From: Physcia stellaris
Lineage: Eukaryota > Ascomycota > Lecanoromycetes > Caliciales > Physciaceae
Reading direction: 5' to 3'
DNA: 64,000 nt
NCBI GenBank assembly: GCA_018902385.1
Contig: JABSSW010000005.1
Span: forward strand, 434,001-498,000
The number at the start of each line of letters is the position of its first letter. Within the stretch, counting starts at the first letter, position 1. Of the stretch, positions 12,701 to 26,783 are shown one piece after another. The notes below the pieces were generated by a model, which saw only the letters and a program-made list of their open reading frames with translations, made no database searches and was not told the origin of the DNA. Both the position numbers and the translations under genes were made by a program.

Positions 12701-14092
12701 CGGAGCTTACTGTGGTGGGAGTTCAGTGGGGGTTTGTTGCGGAGGTGGTTGGATATCTCGGCCGGAACGAGCCACGTGAAAGCTAATCGAGTTGTGACTT
12801 CATCCTCTGGAAAGGAAAAATAAGGTGCAATTCAGACGAATGAAAAACCTCCGAGGTGATCGTCGATCTTAGCACCAGACCCAAAACATCATACGGTTTC
12901 TCTTGGCTGACATCGTGCAAAAGGTTTTGTCTGGATGGTGCGTTGTGGCCAACCGTAATTGGCATGGTGTTTAAGCCTCGAGTTTCGCGCATCAATGGAG
13001 TGGCTGAAACGCTGTCTCGTGGACATTTGTGGGCGAAATTCCTTTCGCTTCTGCTCTGAGCCGCACTTAGCAGCGTCGACCGCCAAAGCATCACAGGAAC
13101 AGACACGCTTCAACATCCGCCAATTGCTCCTCTCATTCCGCCTGAACGCTTATTGCCATTGAATCAGTGGCTCGGCAAGAGGTTGAAGGCCACAATGTCG
13201 TCGCATCTTTGCGGTTGTGGAGCCATGATTGGTATCCTGACTGTAGTCAGACGACAACTCGAATTCCAGTCAATCCTCGACGATTCGTAGTACAGGGTAA
13301 TTGTCCAATTTACCATGTATCGGCGCTATGAAGAACCACTTACGTGTATATCTCACCGCTAGGACATATCAGCTGGTGTCTGATTTGGGTGGTGGTGACC
13401 TATGATTGTGCCGCAGGTGGACAATTTCCATTGCATGTCAGCGTGAGGTTTCTATGCCCGCCAACTGTTGGGGTCCTCTGGTGTGCAACAGCCACGCCGC
13501 AAAAAGCGGTTTGTTAAACCGACCGCTTGGGGCTGAGTTAGCAAGGCCCCCGCTATGTACGATTGTACTTGTACTCGTACAGCTGGTCTGTATCGTTGGT
13601 CTGTTTCATGCTGATGATGCGCCGATCCCATGCCTGTGGGTCGAAAAAGACGGCACGCCAGAATGTTCGCACGCGCATTTGTACCCATGTATCGCGCAAC
13701 ACTCTACATGCGCACGGAATGCTCAGATACATGAGTGCTACCAGACTTAACGTGCTTGTCGCCCGTTCACACCGTCTTCGACCCTACTGTCGTCTTTTTC
13801 AGAGTTGTTGTAGTAGATACATTTGCTTGTATCGCTAACTCCACCAAACCCTCATTGCCAAGAACTGGTAACGGTTTGGGTAGTACCGTGACTCGGGATT
13901 ACCAGATCCTGCAAAGGTTGCCTGAAACCCGTAGAGCAAACGCAGGAACAGGAAGTTGTGCGAGGGGCACATCCGTGTCTTTATGTAAGTCTTTCCATGC
14001 TGCGGCCTGAGTTCGATTTTTGGTGTACCCAGCTGACGGGCTGTGCCATTCATCAGAAACACCTAATTTCAAACTCAGGCCCCCAACGTTCT
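9736..14092. other. 4.4-kb region without a supported gene
   Basis: Many short overlapping ORFs occur (10,027-10,562; 11,184-11,483; 11,866-12,141; 12,783-13,162; 13,406-13,838) on both strands. None has motifs, compositional bias or splice joins that extend it. Base composition resembles the flanking intergenic DNA and is not AT-rich. It may contain non-coding transcripts or old, unrecognisable sequence. Confidence 0.5.
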
Positions 14093-17000
14093 ATGCCACC
14101 CACCATGGCACTGCCAGGAGATTGTTTTACCAATCCCACGCCCCGTAAAACACTCGACCGCAGCAACTCCAAAAAGCCTTTTGGTCGGTCTGCTTCCACC
14201 AACAGACTACCCAGCAAAACACCTTCGAAACTCGACATCGGATATACCGTTAATGTGTTTCCCAAGAAATACAGTTCGCAGAGAGTGAAAAGCACTCAAG
14301 ATAGTAAGAAGAAGACTAACACCATGTCCTCGAAACAGCAGGCCCACCTGGCTCAGATGGTCTCCCGGGAAAGACGGTCAAAACACCTTGATCTGCTTGA
14401 AGCAGCTTCGTCGAAAGAACGTCAGTGCTTGAAGGGCCTGGAGGAGTATGGGTTATTGGATGGTCCTAGGAGGAAGGCTAGGGAGAGCAGCGGCATCAAG
14501 ATCAAGCAGATTCCTGACTCCGACTCATCATACAGACAGATTGCCTACAACGAGTATATTGCCCAAGCCTTCGGCTTGTCGAATGAGAAGAAACTAGAGC
14601 AAGGTCAGCACAACAGACAGGAAAGACCTCACCCTTTCATGAACCATTCGAGGAATGTTTCAAATATGAGTGGCTCTTCCATGGACGTACCGCTAGGGAT
14701 CTCAGCGAAAGCGAAGAGACCTAAGATTCAAGTCACGATCCCAGGAAAACGACCGGAGCGCCGACAATCCTACGCTCACAGTACTCACATTTGCTCCGCT
14801 ATCAAGGAGAGACCATCCAAGAAAGGAGAGACCCCCTGTACAGTTTCCCCACCATCTACAACGTATCGAGGAATGAGTCCAGACATTAGTCAAGCAACAC
14901 TTTCCATCGTTTCCCCACTCTCAGTTGTCGAGATGCCTAAACCAAGAAGGCCTTTCTCTGCGAACTCTTTTGAGAACATGTCCATGGATTTCCCGAAGAG
15001 TGCCCCGTTACTTTCCAAATCGCATAGTACCGATTCGTCAGATGATACAAGTGGCCAAGATGATCGGTCATCAAATTACAGTCCCACTTCCTCGGTGTCC
15101 AGCTTGACCTCAGACTCTGGCTTGCTCAAAGCTGCCGAGGAGCGAAGGATCAGCCTGGCATTCTCCGTGATGTCCCCGGCAGCTGCAGGTGTGTTCGATC
15201 AGCCACGGAGAGGTGTCAAAAGCATGAAAAGCTTTGCCTCGTTCGCGAACAAGGCCAATCGCAACAAGCCACTGCCGCCTGAGCCTGGAATGGGAAGAAT
15301 CACACCACTTTCAATCTCAAGGTCCAGCAGCATGAAAAGACGTCAAGCTCCAGCACCGCTCAATGTGTCGCGGCAATCATCTATGGCCCTACCATCCCAC
15401 CGACTATCGCGCGCATCTTCGTTGCGGTCAAAGTACACTCCAGCTGACCTCGATGCACTCGACGACGCGTTCCTCAAGACGAGCCCACACGTTCTTCCGG
15501 AGGAGTTGTACGGGCAGCTTCCATCACCGACTTTGAGTCAGGCGGAGCAAGCGCTCGAAGCACATCTCGACACGATTGATGAAGATTCTGCCTTCGGGTG
15601 TGAGGCGGTGCAAGTGCCGCTGCTGCATGAACCTTTGCAAATACGGCGTGGCCCCATGCATATGGAGCCATCTCGTAGGCCACCACCTCCGCCAGCTTCT
15701 TCACACTATGTCAACGAGTTGGCGATGCACCAGCAAAAGAAACAAGCGAAAAGTCCTGCAAGTCATGTCGCGCTGCAGATGATCGGGGCCAGCGATGAAA
15801 CTTTGCGGAGGAGGATTTCTGCGCCCATCAATGTGAGATCGAGTCTCAAAGCGTCGAAAATCCTGGGTCAAAGCACCGCATTAGCCATGGAGCGAGGGGG
15901 TAGCTCGGAATCTAATTGGAGCTCAAGCGACTCCCCCAACGCCTACTCCAGCGACAGCTCCGACATGGTCAGAGCTGAATCTACAACTCCCGAGAGTGAC
16001 TTCTCATCCATTCCTGATGCTGCATTTGAGGAAATCCGTACCAGATTGGAGCTACTCAGCCCAAAACAGGACGCCACAGAAGCTTTCTACGCTTTCCGCG
16101 ACAGGCATGGATCTGGAGCTTACTCGGTCAAATTGCCATTGCAGGCCCATAGTAATGGCCAGACACCACTGACATCCAGACCTAATACATCGACGAAAGA
16201 AAACTTCGAGGTTCCAGAGGGCCCGCCGGTGCCACAGGAGTACCAATCTGAAACACTTAGTGAGTCGGCTATCGGGAAGGACACATTCAGTCCAAGCTTT
16301 GAGGAGTCCGCTGCTTCGGCTTCAAGCCTGGACAGTGATGGACTTGCAAATGAGCGACGCGGTCGTCCTGATCATCTCTCCATCCGTACTCGCTCGCTTG
16401 GCAGTATCGCAATGTCTGAGATACCAGACATGTACGCCAGCCTGCCATCACCTACATCGACCATACAGGCGCCGATGACCCAGGAGGAAGTCGAGCGTAT
16501 GATATCTGCTGACGCTGCCGAGAAAGTCCTTCTTCGCATTCTGGAAAATTTGGACAATCTCCAGGATCTCTTCGCTACCGCCACCGTCAGCCGAGGCTTC
16601 TATCGCACATTCAAGCGCCACGAGCTGCCACTCATGAAGAACGCTCTGTACGGCATGTCGCCGGCTGCATGGGAGCTTCGCGAAGTCAGCAACCCGTATC
16701 CTGGTCTCGAGGGTGACGGCAATTCGCCAAAGCTCGGCTACACGCCTTCCCTCTATCTCCAACATTACATGAGAGACATGTATACCATGATTGCCCTCAA
16801 GTCGATGATTCTGATCCACTGCGAATCCTTCCTACGCGCCGACACAATCACCGCCCTTGCTGGTGGCGAGACCGAGAGAGCTTCTCAGATAGACGATGCC
16901 TTTTGGCGGGTGTGGACCTTCTGTCAATTGTTCGGCTGCGGCACCAACCGGGAAGACGATATTGTGGGACAAATGGACTGGCTAAGAGGAGGGCTGATGG

Positions 17001-18212
17001 CCAGACAACAAAGGCGGATTACAAGCAGGGCCAGTGTCACCGACGTGGATGTCAGCAGTATCGTATACAGTGCGTCGCCAGACTTCGGCCAAGGCAATGC
17101 CGGTGGGCTATCTGCAGAGGATCTGTACGACATGACGGAAATCTGGACATGTCTTGGTGTACTTGTCCGTGGCTTCCAAGGCAAGCGAGATCTTGCACGG
17201 GAGGTAGGCATCTTCGAGAGCGCAGACATCGCTTCTGGTGATGTTGAGCGAGAAGACGCAGTTCTTGGTAAGGAGTACTTGTTGACCCTAAAAGAAGCAC
17301 CATAGCTAATACAACGCAGAGGAATGGACTTACCACCTACTGACTCTCGCTCCACCCGTCGTCCTTGATGTTACCTCTCCCAACAGCCCCACAGCCACAA
17401 CATTCGCACACGCTCAGGCCCGAGGTTACACCCTATGGACTCCTCCTGCCCACGGAGTTTCCCGCTCCACTTTCCTCAAAGAACCTCTTTCTCGAATGTA
17501 TGAAGAGCGCATGGCGGAGCGCCATCCCACCGTCAGCATTACCACAACCAACTCGCCTGTCCCCAATCCCGACCCTTCATCCCCTACAACCCCTAGCGAA
17601 GCCTTAGCCTCCCGCCAGCGCTGCGCTGAACACGCAAAAACCATCCGCGCGAAGCGTAACGACCCATCCTTCAAGGCGCTTCCGCCTAGCGAAGAGCGAC
17701 CGATGAGCAACTATCCGGATGTTTTCTTGAGGCTCGATGGAAGCTACCCAGATGGCAATTATCCCGATACACCCACGATCCCACCTATGCCCATGGGATT
17801 ACCAACTCCTGCTGCGACTCCTTCTCCGACAAGGGTCCACCTCACTATTCCCGCGTCGCCATTTCGCAAACCCACCACCCCTTCCCCACATCTCCAAACC
17901 CCTGCGATATCTCTTCCCTCAAACGTTCCCACAGGCCCACAAGTTCGCGATCCAGTTGACGTAGCTGTTGATAGGCTTGTCGCGATGGGTTTTGAGGAGC
18001 GAAAGGCGAAGAAGGCGCTGGCGGATACTGATAGCGGTAACAGCGTCGACTTTGACCGTGCTGTGGAGGTCCTAGTCAGGGATCGCAAGAGAGATGTCGG
18101 CAACCTGATGCACGGTAGCTATCGAGGGCGCAAGGCCGATGGAGAGGGTGCCAGCCCGTGTGGTCTGGGCCTCATTGGTGCCAGTGGCGAGCAGCCTGTG
18201 CTGTGGACCTGA
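14093..18212 (+). CDS. Large low-complexity protein with C-terminal UBA domain
   Basis: Two exons, 14093-17267 and 17320-18212, are joined by a 52-nt intron (GTAAGG...gctaat...CAG); the join gives VLEEWTYHLLTLAPP. The product is 1355 aa. The first ~850 residues are rich in Ser, Pro and basic residues, with many short phospho-site-like clusters (RSSSMKRRQ, SRASSLRSK). A better ordered alpha-helical block lies around FATATVSRGFYRTFKRHELPLMKNALYGMSP. The C-terminus carries a UBA-like helix bundle (DVAVDRLVAMGFEERKAKKAL). The UBA module suggests ubiquitin binding; the rest I do not recognise. The start may be the Met at 14093 or the one at 14105 (CACCATGG, a better context). The frame is open upstream to 13,958, so a longer N-terminus is not excluded. 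Confidence 0.82.
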
Positions 18213-18677
18213 GAGGAGAAGGTGTTGTGTTGTCTGTCTATCTGCGATCTAGCGAGTACCCCGAGCTTGTGTCTAATGTATATATTGAGAGCAAATTGAG
18301 AATTAGCTTCCACTCCTGTCCCTCACTCGCTATTGTGTGAAGTCGTGGAAGCATTTTAGTACGGCCAAGTCGCGCGGTGAAGTGGGTCCATGACCAACAA
18401 GGTGTCTCCCAGTATTGGAACAGGCTCACTGATCAGGAGAAAACACGCGATATTGGGCAGGGTGTTCAGAATTGTTGACAGAAGTGTTGCCCCGGCCTTC
18501 CGGTCGGTACCTGACAGGGGCCTGTGGGGCTAGTGCACTGTTTTCTTCGGAATCATTCAAATTGGGCAATTCGTCACACGTGAACTCGGCGCCTCATGAC
18601 GATTGGCTGCTGGTAGCAAATGGCCATCGGCATCATTCATCGAGTCCGCCTGCGTTCTGCACAAGCTCTATCTCACA
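18213..18677. promoter_or_regulatory. Upstream region of the GH3 gene
   Basis: This 465-bp spacer between two genes in the same direction should contain the terminator of the UBA gene and the promoter of the beta-glucosidase gene. No specific site is claimed. Confidence 0.35.
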
Positions 18678-21600
18678 ATGGCTGACCACGATGACCTTGA
18701 CCACAGCCGGCAAGGCCTGCTCAAAGAAAACAGCATCCCGTTACGCCCTTCAGTAGACAGGACATCCAGATCGTCTTCCGAACTCGAAGATGAACTCGAC
18801 GAGCTGCAATTCGACCAAGATCACGCCCCCAAGTTCCGGAATGGAAGGAGATGGCCTTGGGTGGCCAAATTTCGAAGGATCATATCCGGCGAAGGCCCCA
18901 GCTACCCAGGCCAGAGAAAAGCCGTTCCGAGGCCGTCAAGAAGCAGCAGGATACGAGCATGCTGTTGGCGTCGCAGAGTCTGCTTGATTGTTACTGGGAT
19001 ATTACTGGCAGGGTTCATCATCCTCCTCAGTGGAAGCGCGTTATGGGTTTACAAGACTGCGCCAGAAGACGGGGTTCGTGTAATAGTCGTCACAATTGAG
19101 CGCGCTGACTTTCCTTCTAGCAATCACCACCCTGGTATCCATCGCCCAAAGGAGGGACGGTTTCAAGCTGGGAAAAGAGTTATCGCAAAGCCCAGGCGAT
19201 GGTGGAGCAAATGACCCTCATGGATAAAGTCAACGTCACTTCTGGAACGGGCTGGTCTCAAGATCTGTGTGTCGGGAACACTGCTCCGGCTAATTCAGTT
19301 GGCTTCCCAGCGTTATGCTTACAAGATGGTCCGCTTGGCCTCCGGTTTCTAGACCATAGCACGGCATTTCCTGCCGGCATCACCGTGGGCGCAACCTGGA
19401 ATAAGGATTTGATGTATAAAAGGGGGAAGGCGCATGGGCAAGAGGCCAGAGGCAAAGGCATCAATGTCATACTTGGACCCGCAATGGGCCCTTTCGGCAG
19501 AATGCCGGCTGGTGGTAGGAATTGGGAAGGCTTCGGACCAGACCCAGTAATCCAGGGTGTTGCAGCAGCGCAGACAATCAAGGGAATTCAGGACGTGGGC
19601 GTTATAGCGACGGCGAAACATTTCATCGCAAATGAGCAGGAGCATTTCCGGCAGTCTTTCGAGTGGGGCCTACCAAATGCGATCTCGTCAAACATCGACG
19701 ACCGGACACTTCACGAATTATACCTTTGGCCATTTGCGGAAAGCATCAGAGCCGGTGTCGGCAGCGTCATGTGCAGCTACAACATGGTCAATAATTCATA
19801 CGCGTGCGGAAACAGCAAGCTTATGAACGGCATACTCAAAGACGAGCTTGGGTTTCAGGGCTTCGTGCAATCAGACTGGCTAGCTCAGAGGAGCGGAGTT
19901 GCAAGTGCACTGGCCGGTCTGGACATGACGATGCCTGGAGACGGACTTGGCTGGAAGGATGGCAAATCTCTATTTGGCTCAGAGTTGACCAAGGCCGTAT
20001 TGAACACTTCAGTCCCCGTCGAGCGGATCAATGATATGGTCACTCGAGTGGTCGCGGCTTGGTATCAATTAGGACAAGACAACAGCACAGACTGGCCACC
20101 TCCACCACCTAATGGCACTGGGGGGCCCAATTTCTCGTCCTGGACTCACGACAAGGTTGGCCGGATCCATCAAGGCAGCGACGATCCCACAACAGCGGTG
20201 GTGAACCAATTTGTCCACGTTCAAGACGACCATAATAAGATTGCTCGTCAAGTAGCCGCCGAAGGTACCGTTTTGGTCAAGAATGTGGGAAATGTCCTCC
20301 CATTGTCTCGCAAGGGTGCTCCTCCATCCTCCGGCAACAGGAAGTACAATGTTGGCGTCTACGGATCAGATGCAGCAATCAACCCTCATGGACTAAATGT
20401 TTGTCCCGATAGAAGCTGTAACGGTGGCACTCTAGCATCAGGATGGGGTAGCGGTGCTGTTGAGTTTCCTTACATTGTCAGCCCAACCCAAGCTCTCAGG
20501 TCTTCATTTTCGAACAAATCCGTCACGCTAACATCCGTACCTATTAACACCATTCCTACGCGATCCTCTCCGCTCTCCGCTCAAGAGAAACCCGAAAACC
20601 AAGATCTCTGCTTTGCCTTCGCTGGCTCAATATCCGGCGAAGGCTTCGAATCGTGGGATGGCATTCGAGGCGATCGTAATGATCTCCACCTTGACAACGA
20701 TGGCGACGCCTTGATCAGTAATGTTGCGGACAGCTGCCTCGGCCCAGTTATCGTAGTCATTCACGCCGTCGGCCCTGTGGTTCTTGAAACCTGGATCGAA
20801 CACCCCAATATCCATGCCGTCCTCCTTGCTAACCTCCCAGGCGAAGAAAGCGGCAATGCCCTCGCAGACGTCCTCTTTGGCGACGTTGACGCCAGTGGCC
20901 GTCTGCCATACACCGTAGGCAAGAGCCTCGACGACTACGGCCCAGGTGGCCAAGTCCTCTATTACCCTAACGGCGTGATCCCGCAGCAGGACTTCGACGA
21001 GGGGTTATTAGTCGACTACCGCTATTTCGACGCCAATAACATCGAGCCTCGCTACCCTTTCGGCTTTGGGCTCAGCTACACCAATTTCACCATCGCGAAC
21101 CTCACTCTCAATAGCTTGAACCCAAGATCGTCCCTACCTGCTCCACGGCCAGATGGCATCTCTCCGCCAAGCTACTCAAGCGAGCTCCCCGATCCGAAAG
21201 AAGCGCTCTTCCCCAAGGGTTTCCGCCAACTAAAGGGTCGGGTGTATCCGTACATCAAATCCCTCCGCTCGATCAAGAAAGCTACATACCCCTACCCCAA
21301 GGGCTACCAAATTTCACAAAACGCGTCTCAAGCCGGGGGTGCAGAGGGCGGGAACCCGGACCTTTATACTTCGCTTATCGGTGCCAATGTCACGGTTAAG
21401 AATACCGGCGCGAGGAAGGGCCAGGCGGTGGTACAGTTGTATGTAGGCATGCCCTCGGGCGTAGTGGATGGAAGCACCGGCCAAGCCATTACTTTCCCAC
21501 CGAGGCTGCTGAGGGCGTTTGAGAAGGTGGAGCTTGGGAAGGGGGAGAGCAGGGTGGTGGAAATGAAGTTGACGAGGAAGGATGTCAGTTACTGGAGTGT

Positions 21601-21694
21601 GGGTTTGCAGAATTGGGTCATCCCCGAGGGTGAGATTACGGTCAGGGTGGGAAGTAGTTCGAGGGATTTGCCGCTGAGTGAAGTATGGCATTGA
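18678..21694 (+). CDS. Membrane-anchored GH3 beta-glucosidase
   Basis: Exons 18678-19073 and 19121-21694 are joined over a 47-nt intron with the weak donor GTTCGT; the join gives TAPEDG-QSPPWYPSP. The product is 989 aa. Residues 1-100 are cytosolic and charged, and 101-125 form one transmembrane helix after an Arg-rich stop (CCWRRR), which predicts a type II membrane protein. The GH3 domain follows: KHF (substrate loop), QSDW with the nucleophile Asp at about residue 384, GLDMTMPGD, and SGEG with the likely acid/base Glu. A C-terminal fibronectin-III-like domain starts near NVTVKNTGARKGQAVVQLY. It resembles the Aspergillus bglE/bglF type rather than secreted enzymes. The ATG at 18678 has an ACAATGG context. 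Confidence 0.9.
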
Positions 21695-22887
21695 TTATTG
21701 ATGCCAGGTAGCATAGTATAATAGAAAGGCATAGGGAAGGATACCATCGACAGGCTGAACGGCGTCAAAGGAGGAGTCAAGTAGGAGGTTCAATGTAAAA
21801 AATGAGAAGTTAGAGGATCGCAGGATAGCTGGTGCAGACAAGGCGCTTGGGTCGAAGGGAAAGTAAAGATGTACAAAATAGCAGTGTAGACTGGCAAGAA
21901 AGGCGTCGGTTATGATTCTCTCTTTAGATGACAGAAGAGGCGAAACAAGGTACGACACCCCTGTACTTACTACAACCAGCCTCTTTGACATGAGCTGTCG
22001 TGCAAACCCCATTTTCACCGAATCACTAGATCATGTTTTACTTGAACGTGCATCATATCGGCTGTCTGAGCATTTCCAAGATCCTTTACTCTCTCATCTC
22101 GCCGTCAGCAGGCTACCTTCACGATCGTGATGAATCTCGATCCAGTGCAGCAAAGGGTCATCTCCCACCCTGTATCCATCCGTGATACCGAGCAGGGGGA
22201 CGGAGACGCTGGGCAGAGCTGGCCGAGTGATTCTTCTCAAACCATGGCAGCTGCAGGTAACACGAAGCTGTCCTACACCACCATTAATCTATATTTCCCA
22301 AACCGAGAGGCATTGGACAGCCATACCGCAGCGGTCATTGTGAAATGTATGATTTGATATTGGATGTTTCAAGAGAATACTATCCCTATTTTTAATCTTT
22401 TCGGTATTCTGTTTCTGTTTCTTGTTCTTGTTCCGAGATGTCTTGACCCATTCGTCGGGGAAAAGAAGAGAACGATACATATCAAAGTCAAACTTCGGAC
22501 CTCTCGGGTCACTTCCTTCCATTTAGCTTGAATCAGTTGATTGCCCGCTACGCTCCGGCAGCCATCCCGCCCGCAAGCTGTCCATCCCCTCCGCCTAGTT
22601 CTCCCTACTATCGTACCCTGGCTCATCTGGCTCCCGGGGTCTTTCTAGGGATTCCAGCTCCACCGAGTGCCCCTCTCTAGCTTTATCACGGCAATCAGTG
22701 GAATCGCAGATGCTGTTACCGTGCAACCAATCAATGACGCCCAAGCTGCATCACCGCATTTGTCCCTCCACACTTCGCCCACAATTTGTTCAACATGATT
22801 GCGACCGAGCGTCCTGCCTTCCTCTGACCTCCCGCTCCCCGCGAGCACCACTGCCATCGACCACCACTGGCATGAGGGCCGACCTTC
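21695..22887. other. Intergenic, promoter side of the Zn2Cys6 gene
   Basis: No ORF with motifs is present. The region separates the 3' end of the GH3 gene from the transcription factor start. Confidence 0.45.
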
Positions 22888-25657
22888 ATGGAGACAATCA
22901 CCATTCCATCGCCCTCAGCTTTCCTCAACTCCCCCGTCCTCCACTCGCCCACCGTTCGACGTAAGACAACCAAGTCTGCCGCAAAGTCAAGCAAAGCATC
23001 ACACACTTCAGCGAAGCCTTCTCAAGCAGCGGTCTCGAAGGCTGAAGCGACTGGGAAACCAAAACAATCCAAGAGTCGGAATGGTAGGTTCCTCTACGCT
23101 CTCCTTGTCTTCTTCGTTGATGATCGACCACAAATTGCTTCGACGAAGACTGACCGTCCCACCTAGGTTGCGTGACGTGCAAGGCAAAACGTTTGAAATG
23201 CGACGAGACCAAACCTACCTGCCAGCAGTGTCACAAGCGACAGGTGGAATGTGGTGGTTACAAGAAGGATTTCAAATGGCGCGCCTTCGAAGAAGCAACC
23301 TTTATCACAAAGCCAACTTCTCCCAAGCTGAAAAAAGGTACATGGACGAGCTTTAGCGGCGGAGAGAGGCTGTTGGGCTGATCATCTATACACAGACGTC
23401 ACACTAGCAAACCCATCGAGGACGAACCCGCAAAGCCCAGCATCGTCAGACGCGTCAGGACAAACCATCAGCCCGGGAACCTTTCTTCCACAGCCCGCTT
23501 TCCCATGCTCTCTCCCTCCTCCATATTCCCTCGAGCCGCAATGGCCATCTCAGCATTTCCAGAACCCGGCGCCAATGTTTCCGATCGATCACCGTACATT
23601 TTCATATCAACCCACCTACCACGACAACGTCCCACCCATAGATACACCAAGTACAATAATATCGGGGTTCGATGATACGAGTACTCAGCGATCAACTCTC
23701 ACGACGGCGTCAAGCTTCACCTCTGGTCAATCTCCGCGCTTGTTAGATCTACTCATACCAGGCTCAGACCTGAACGCTCCTCCACCCCAGGAATATGTCG
23801 ACTTCCAAGCACAACAATCTGAGCTGCAATATCAACCTAGCGATATTTACACTGGCCAGGCCGAGCCTCCGGAATGCATGATGGAGGATGGCATTGAAGA
23901 AATTCCACGGCAGCAGGATCCAGCAGAATCGTGGGTCATGCGTCTGCCCTCGCCGTCGGCATCTGATTCCTCATCTTCCTCTGACGATCCACGTTCTGAT
24001 TATATCAATGGGATATATGGTCAACCAAGATTATCACCTGGCAGCCCCGAGATGTTGATGTTGCGGTTTGATCGTCATACCTGTGGTATTCTTTCGGTCA
24101 AAGATGGCCCATCCGAAAATCCCTGGCGAACAATGCTTTGGCCTCTGGCTGCAGACTCTCCGGCGCTATACCACGCTATTAGCTCCATGACTGCGTTCCA
24201 TTACTCGAAGTTGAAGCCTGGTTTGAGGGTCAAGGGCATTGAACATATGAAGAAAAGTATTCATCATTTTCGTATGGGAATGAATACTATGCATACGGAT
24301 ACTGCTCTTGCGACGACGCTTGTGCTAGCGTTCGCCGAGTCGTGGGATCAGCATATCTCAACCGGCATCGAACACCTACGCGGGGCCAGAATTCTAGTAA
24401 ACCGAGCATTGATGGACCAAAGGGAGGCTACACGCAGTATCGAAGATCAAGAACGCCTGAAGTTTCTCTGCAATACCTGGGTGTACATGGATGTCATTGC
24501 GAGGCTCACCTCCGTGGATGACGACGACTCGAACGATTTTGACGCCGCTTTGATGCCGTCTCAAAGACCAATGGCCGCCAACAACGAGATAGATCCGTTG
24601 ATGGGATGTGCCAGTACATTGTTCCCTCTGATCGGACGTGTCGCAAATTTGGTACGCAAGGTCATGAAATGTTCCAGCAACTCCGTCAACATCGTCTCGC
24701 AGGCAAACGACTTGAAAGAGGCGATTGAGAACTGGGAACCTCCATCCGCGTTCCAGGCGCCGGAGGATGATACATCTGAAATACAACACAGCTTACAGAC
24801 AGCCGAAGCTTACCGTTGGGCGACACTGCTCTATCTACATCAGGCCGTACCGGAGATACCATCCATGACTGCTGCCGAGCTCGCTAAGAAAGTGTTACTC
24901 TATTTAGCGACGGTGCCATTGAGCTCACGAGCGATCATTGTCCACATCTACCCACTCCTTGCAGCAGGATGTGAGGCCGAGGGGCATGAGGACCGTGCGT
25001 GGGTCGAAGACCGCTGGGCAGCAATGATACAGCGAATGTTGATCGGCAACCTCGATCGGTGTCGAGAAGTGATCAAAGAAGTCTGGGATCGTCGAGACGC
25101 GGATGAAGCAGACAAATGTCGGCAACAGCATCGACGTGCGGCTCTTCAGCTGTCCAATGGCTTCGGCAAGCCCAATGAGCGTCGGAAGCGGAAATTCAAG
25201 ATGGAGGACGAGGCCGCGTGCGCTGACTGGTCAGATATCGTTGGTGGGAACAGACGACGAGCAAACGAGATCATCGGTCCTTCGCCCTCCACGAGGACGC
25301 CAAAGCTCCGGAAAAGATCAACGGACATCCTGGAGGACATCGATTTTGAGAAGACGGTAAGGGGACGTCTACACTGGGCTGGTGTGATGAAGGACTGGAA
25401 TTGGGAAGGTAAGTTCCGGTGTCTTGTTTTAGGTGTCGATAAGGCTGACCTTGGGAAGTTCTACTTGGTTAGACTGCCTGATCATGCGCCACCTCGAGGT
25501 CATCCATCGTGATGGTTGCTCCCTGCCACGGCTGAGGCGCAGAGCATACCGAGCGTGCTCAGATCTGAATGCGCAATTCTCGACCATTTCACTGAATCAC
25601 CTACTTGAATCTTTCAGGACTGTGTTACCACAAGACTTCGCGACAGGAGGGAGATAG
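22888..25657 (+). CDS. Zn2Cys6 fungal transcription factor
   Basis: Four exons: 22888-23083, 23167-23337, 23408-25408 and 25473-25657; introns of 83, 70 and 64 nt. The product is 850 aa. A Ser/Lys-rich N-terminus leads to a binuclear cluster C67-x2-C70-x6-C77-x6-C84-x2-C87-x6-C94 (CVTCKAKRLKC...CHKRQVEC), then YKKDFKWRAFEE. The cluster is split by intron 1, the usual position in this type. The C-terminal two thirds (GILSVKDGPSENPWRTMLWP, LYHAISSMTAFHY) fit the Fungal_trans_2 regulatory domain. A Lys/Arg-rich stretch (RKRKFKMED) may be a nuclear signal. The last exon is less certain: if the GTAAGT intron at 25409 is retained, the frame stops at 25512. Confidence 0.87.
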
Positions 25658-26783
25658 ATTGACTCCTGAAATGTTTCACCAACATCTTTACGAATTTTTG
25701 GATTTGAATGCTTTACTTCTCCTGTACTTTGAGCGAGCGAGGCGTTCCAATCTCCGGCTTTTATCTCTCTGACGCAAAGAGAAGGGATTTAGAAAGGGTT
25801 TCCGAGCGCTATATACATTTGCCTACTACAGTGATGGCGCAATATCAATTATGGCTTCCTCGAGCATGCATTATTATTATCTCCAACGCTAGTACGTTCA
25901 TTAACTGAACCCTGAGCTCTCACCCTTCACAACCTCGGATCATACCTTATCAGTCACATCACTAACAATAAATCGCTCCAACGTTCAAAACTACCTCATC
26001 CCAGTGCGTCCGTGTGACGCAGTCGCACACATCGATCGTCTTCCCCCCACTCGCGATTCCGCGATCAAGATACTTTAGACCAGTGCAACGCCCACAGCCA
26101 CGTCGCACTCTGCCACCATCCGCTCGCCGTTGTCAAAAGGAAAAAAAAAGGGTCTCGTGTGAGACGTGATCGCGCGCATGCAGCGGGAACTTTGTGTGGG
26201 AGCGATGCCGGATGGGGGAAATTTTTCCTGGACTTGATGCTTCGACGGAACTGGTTTTTGCTTTCTGAAACTTGAGTTCGGCGAATAGTGGTTAGATCTC
26301 TAAATGTTGAAAAGGGTCTCTTGGATGTAGTGGGGGGAAGGAGAGGCGGGGAGGTAGCTTTTGGATAATGTGGGGGAATTACTTATCTCAATGGATGGCG
26401 CAGAGGAAAGGTGTTCTGTTCCTATTGGGGCCAAGCTGTCCGCCTCTTGTTGCTTAGCTTGGATGGACTGCTATAAGGGTGTTTTGTGGTGGTGGATGGG
26501 GAGCAATAGCTCTCGATATGTAACCCCATGAACGTCCGCCTTCTTGATAATTCACCTGCCTTGAGACTTTCTTCTGGTTTCCCTTTCTTCTCCCTTCGAT
26601 CGCCAAATTGCAGCCTCTGAGCTTGGAGATTCTATTCCCAATCCCCCAACCGAGAAGCTGTGTAGACATAGAACTACTCCCGCCGCTTAGTCTTGATCTT
26701 GACCATCAAACCACCAGCGACGAATCCTCGCACCAGGACAAGAAGTACGCCACCAAATAAAAAAAAATAAGAATATAGACAGA
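25658..26783. other. Intergenic, upstream of the EutQ-like gene
   Basis: No supported gene. A purine-rich tract near 26,330-26,360 is the only compositional feature noted. Confidence 0.45.
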
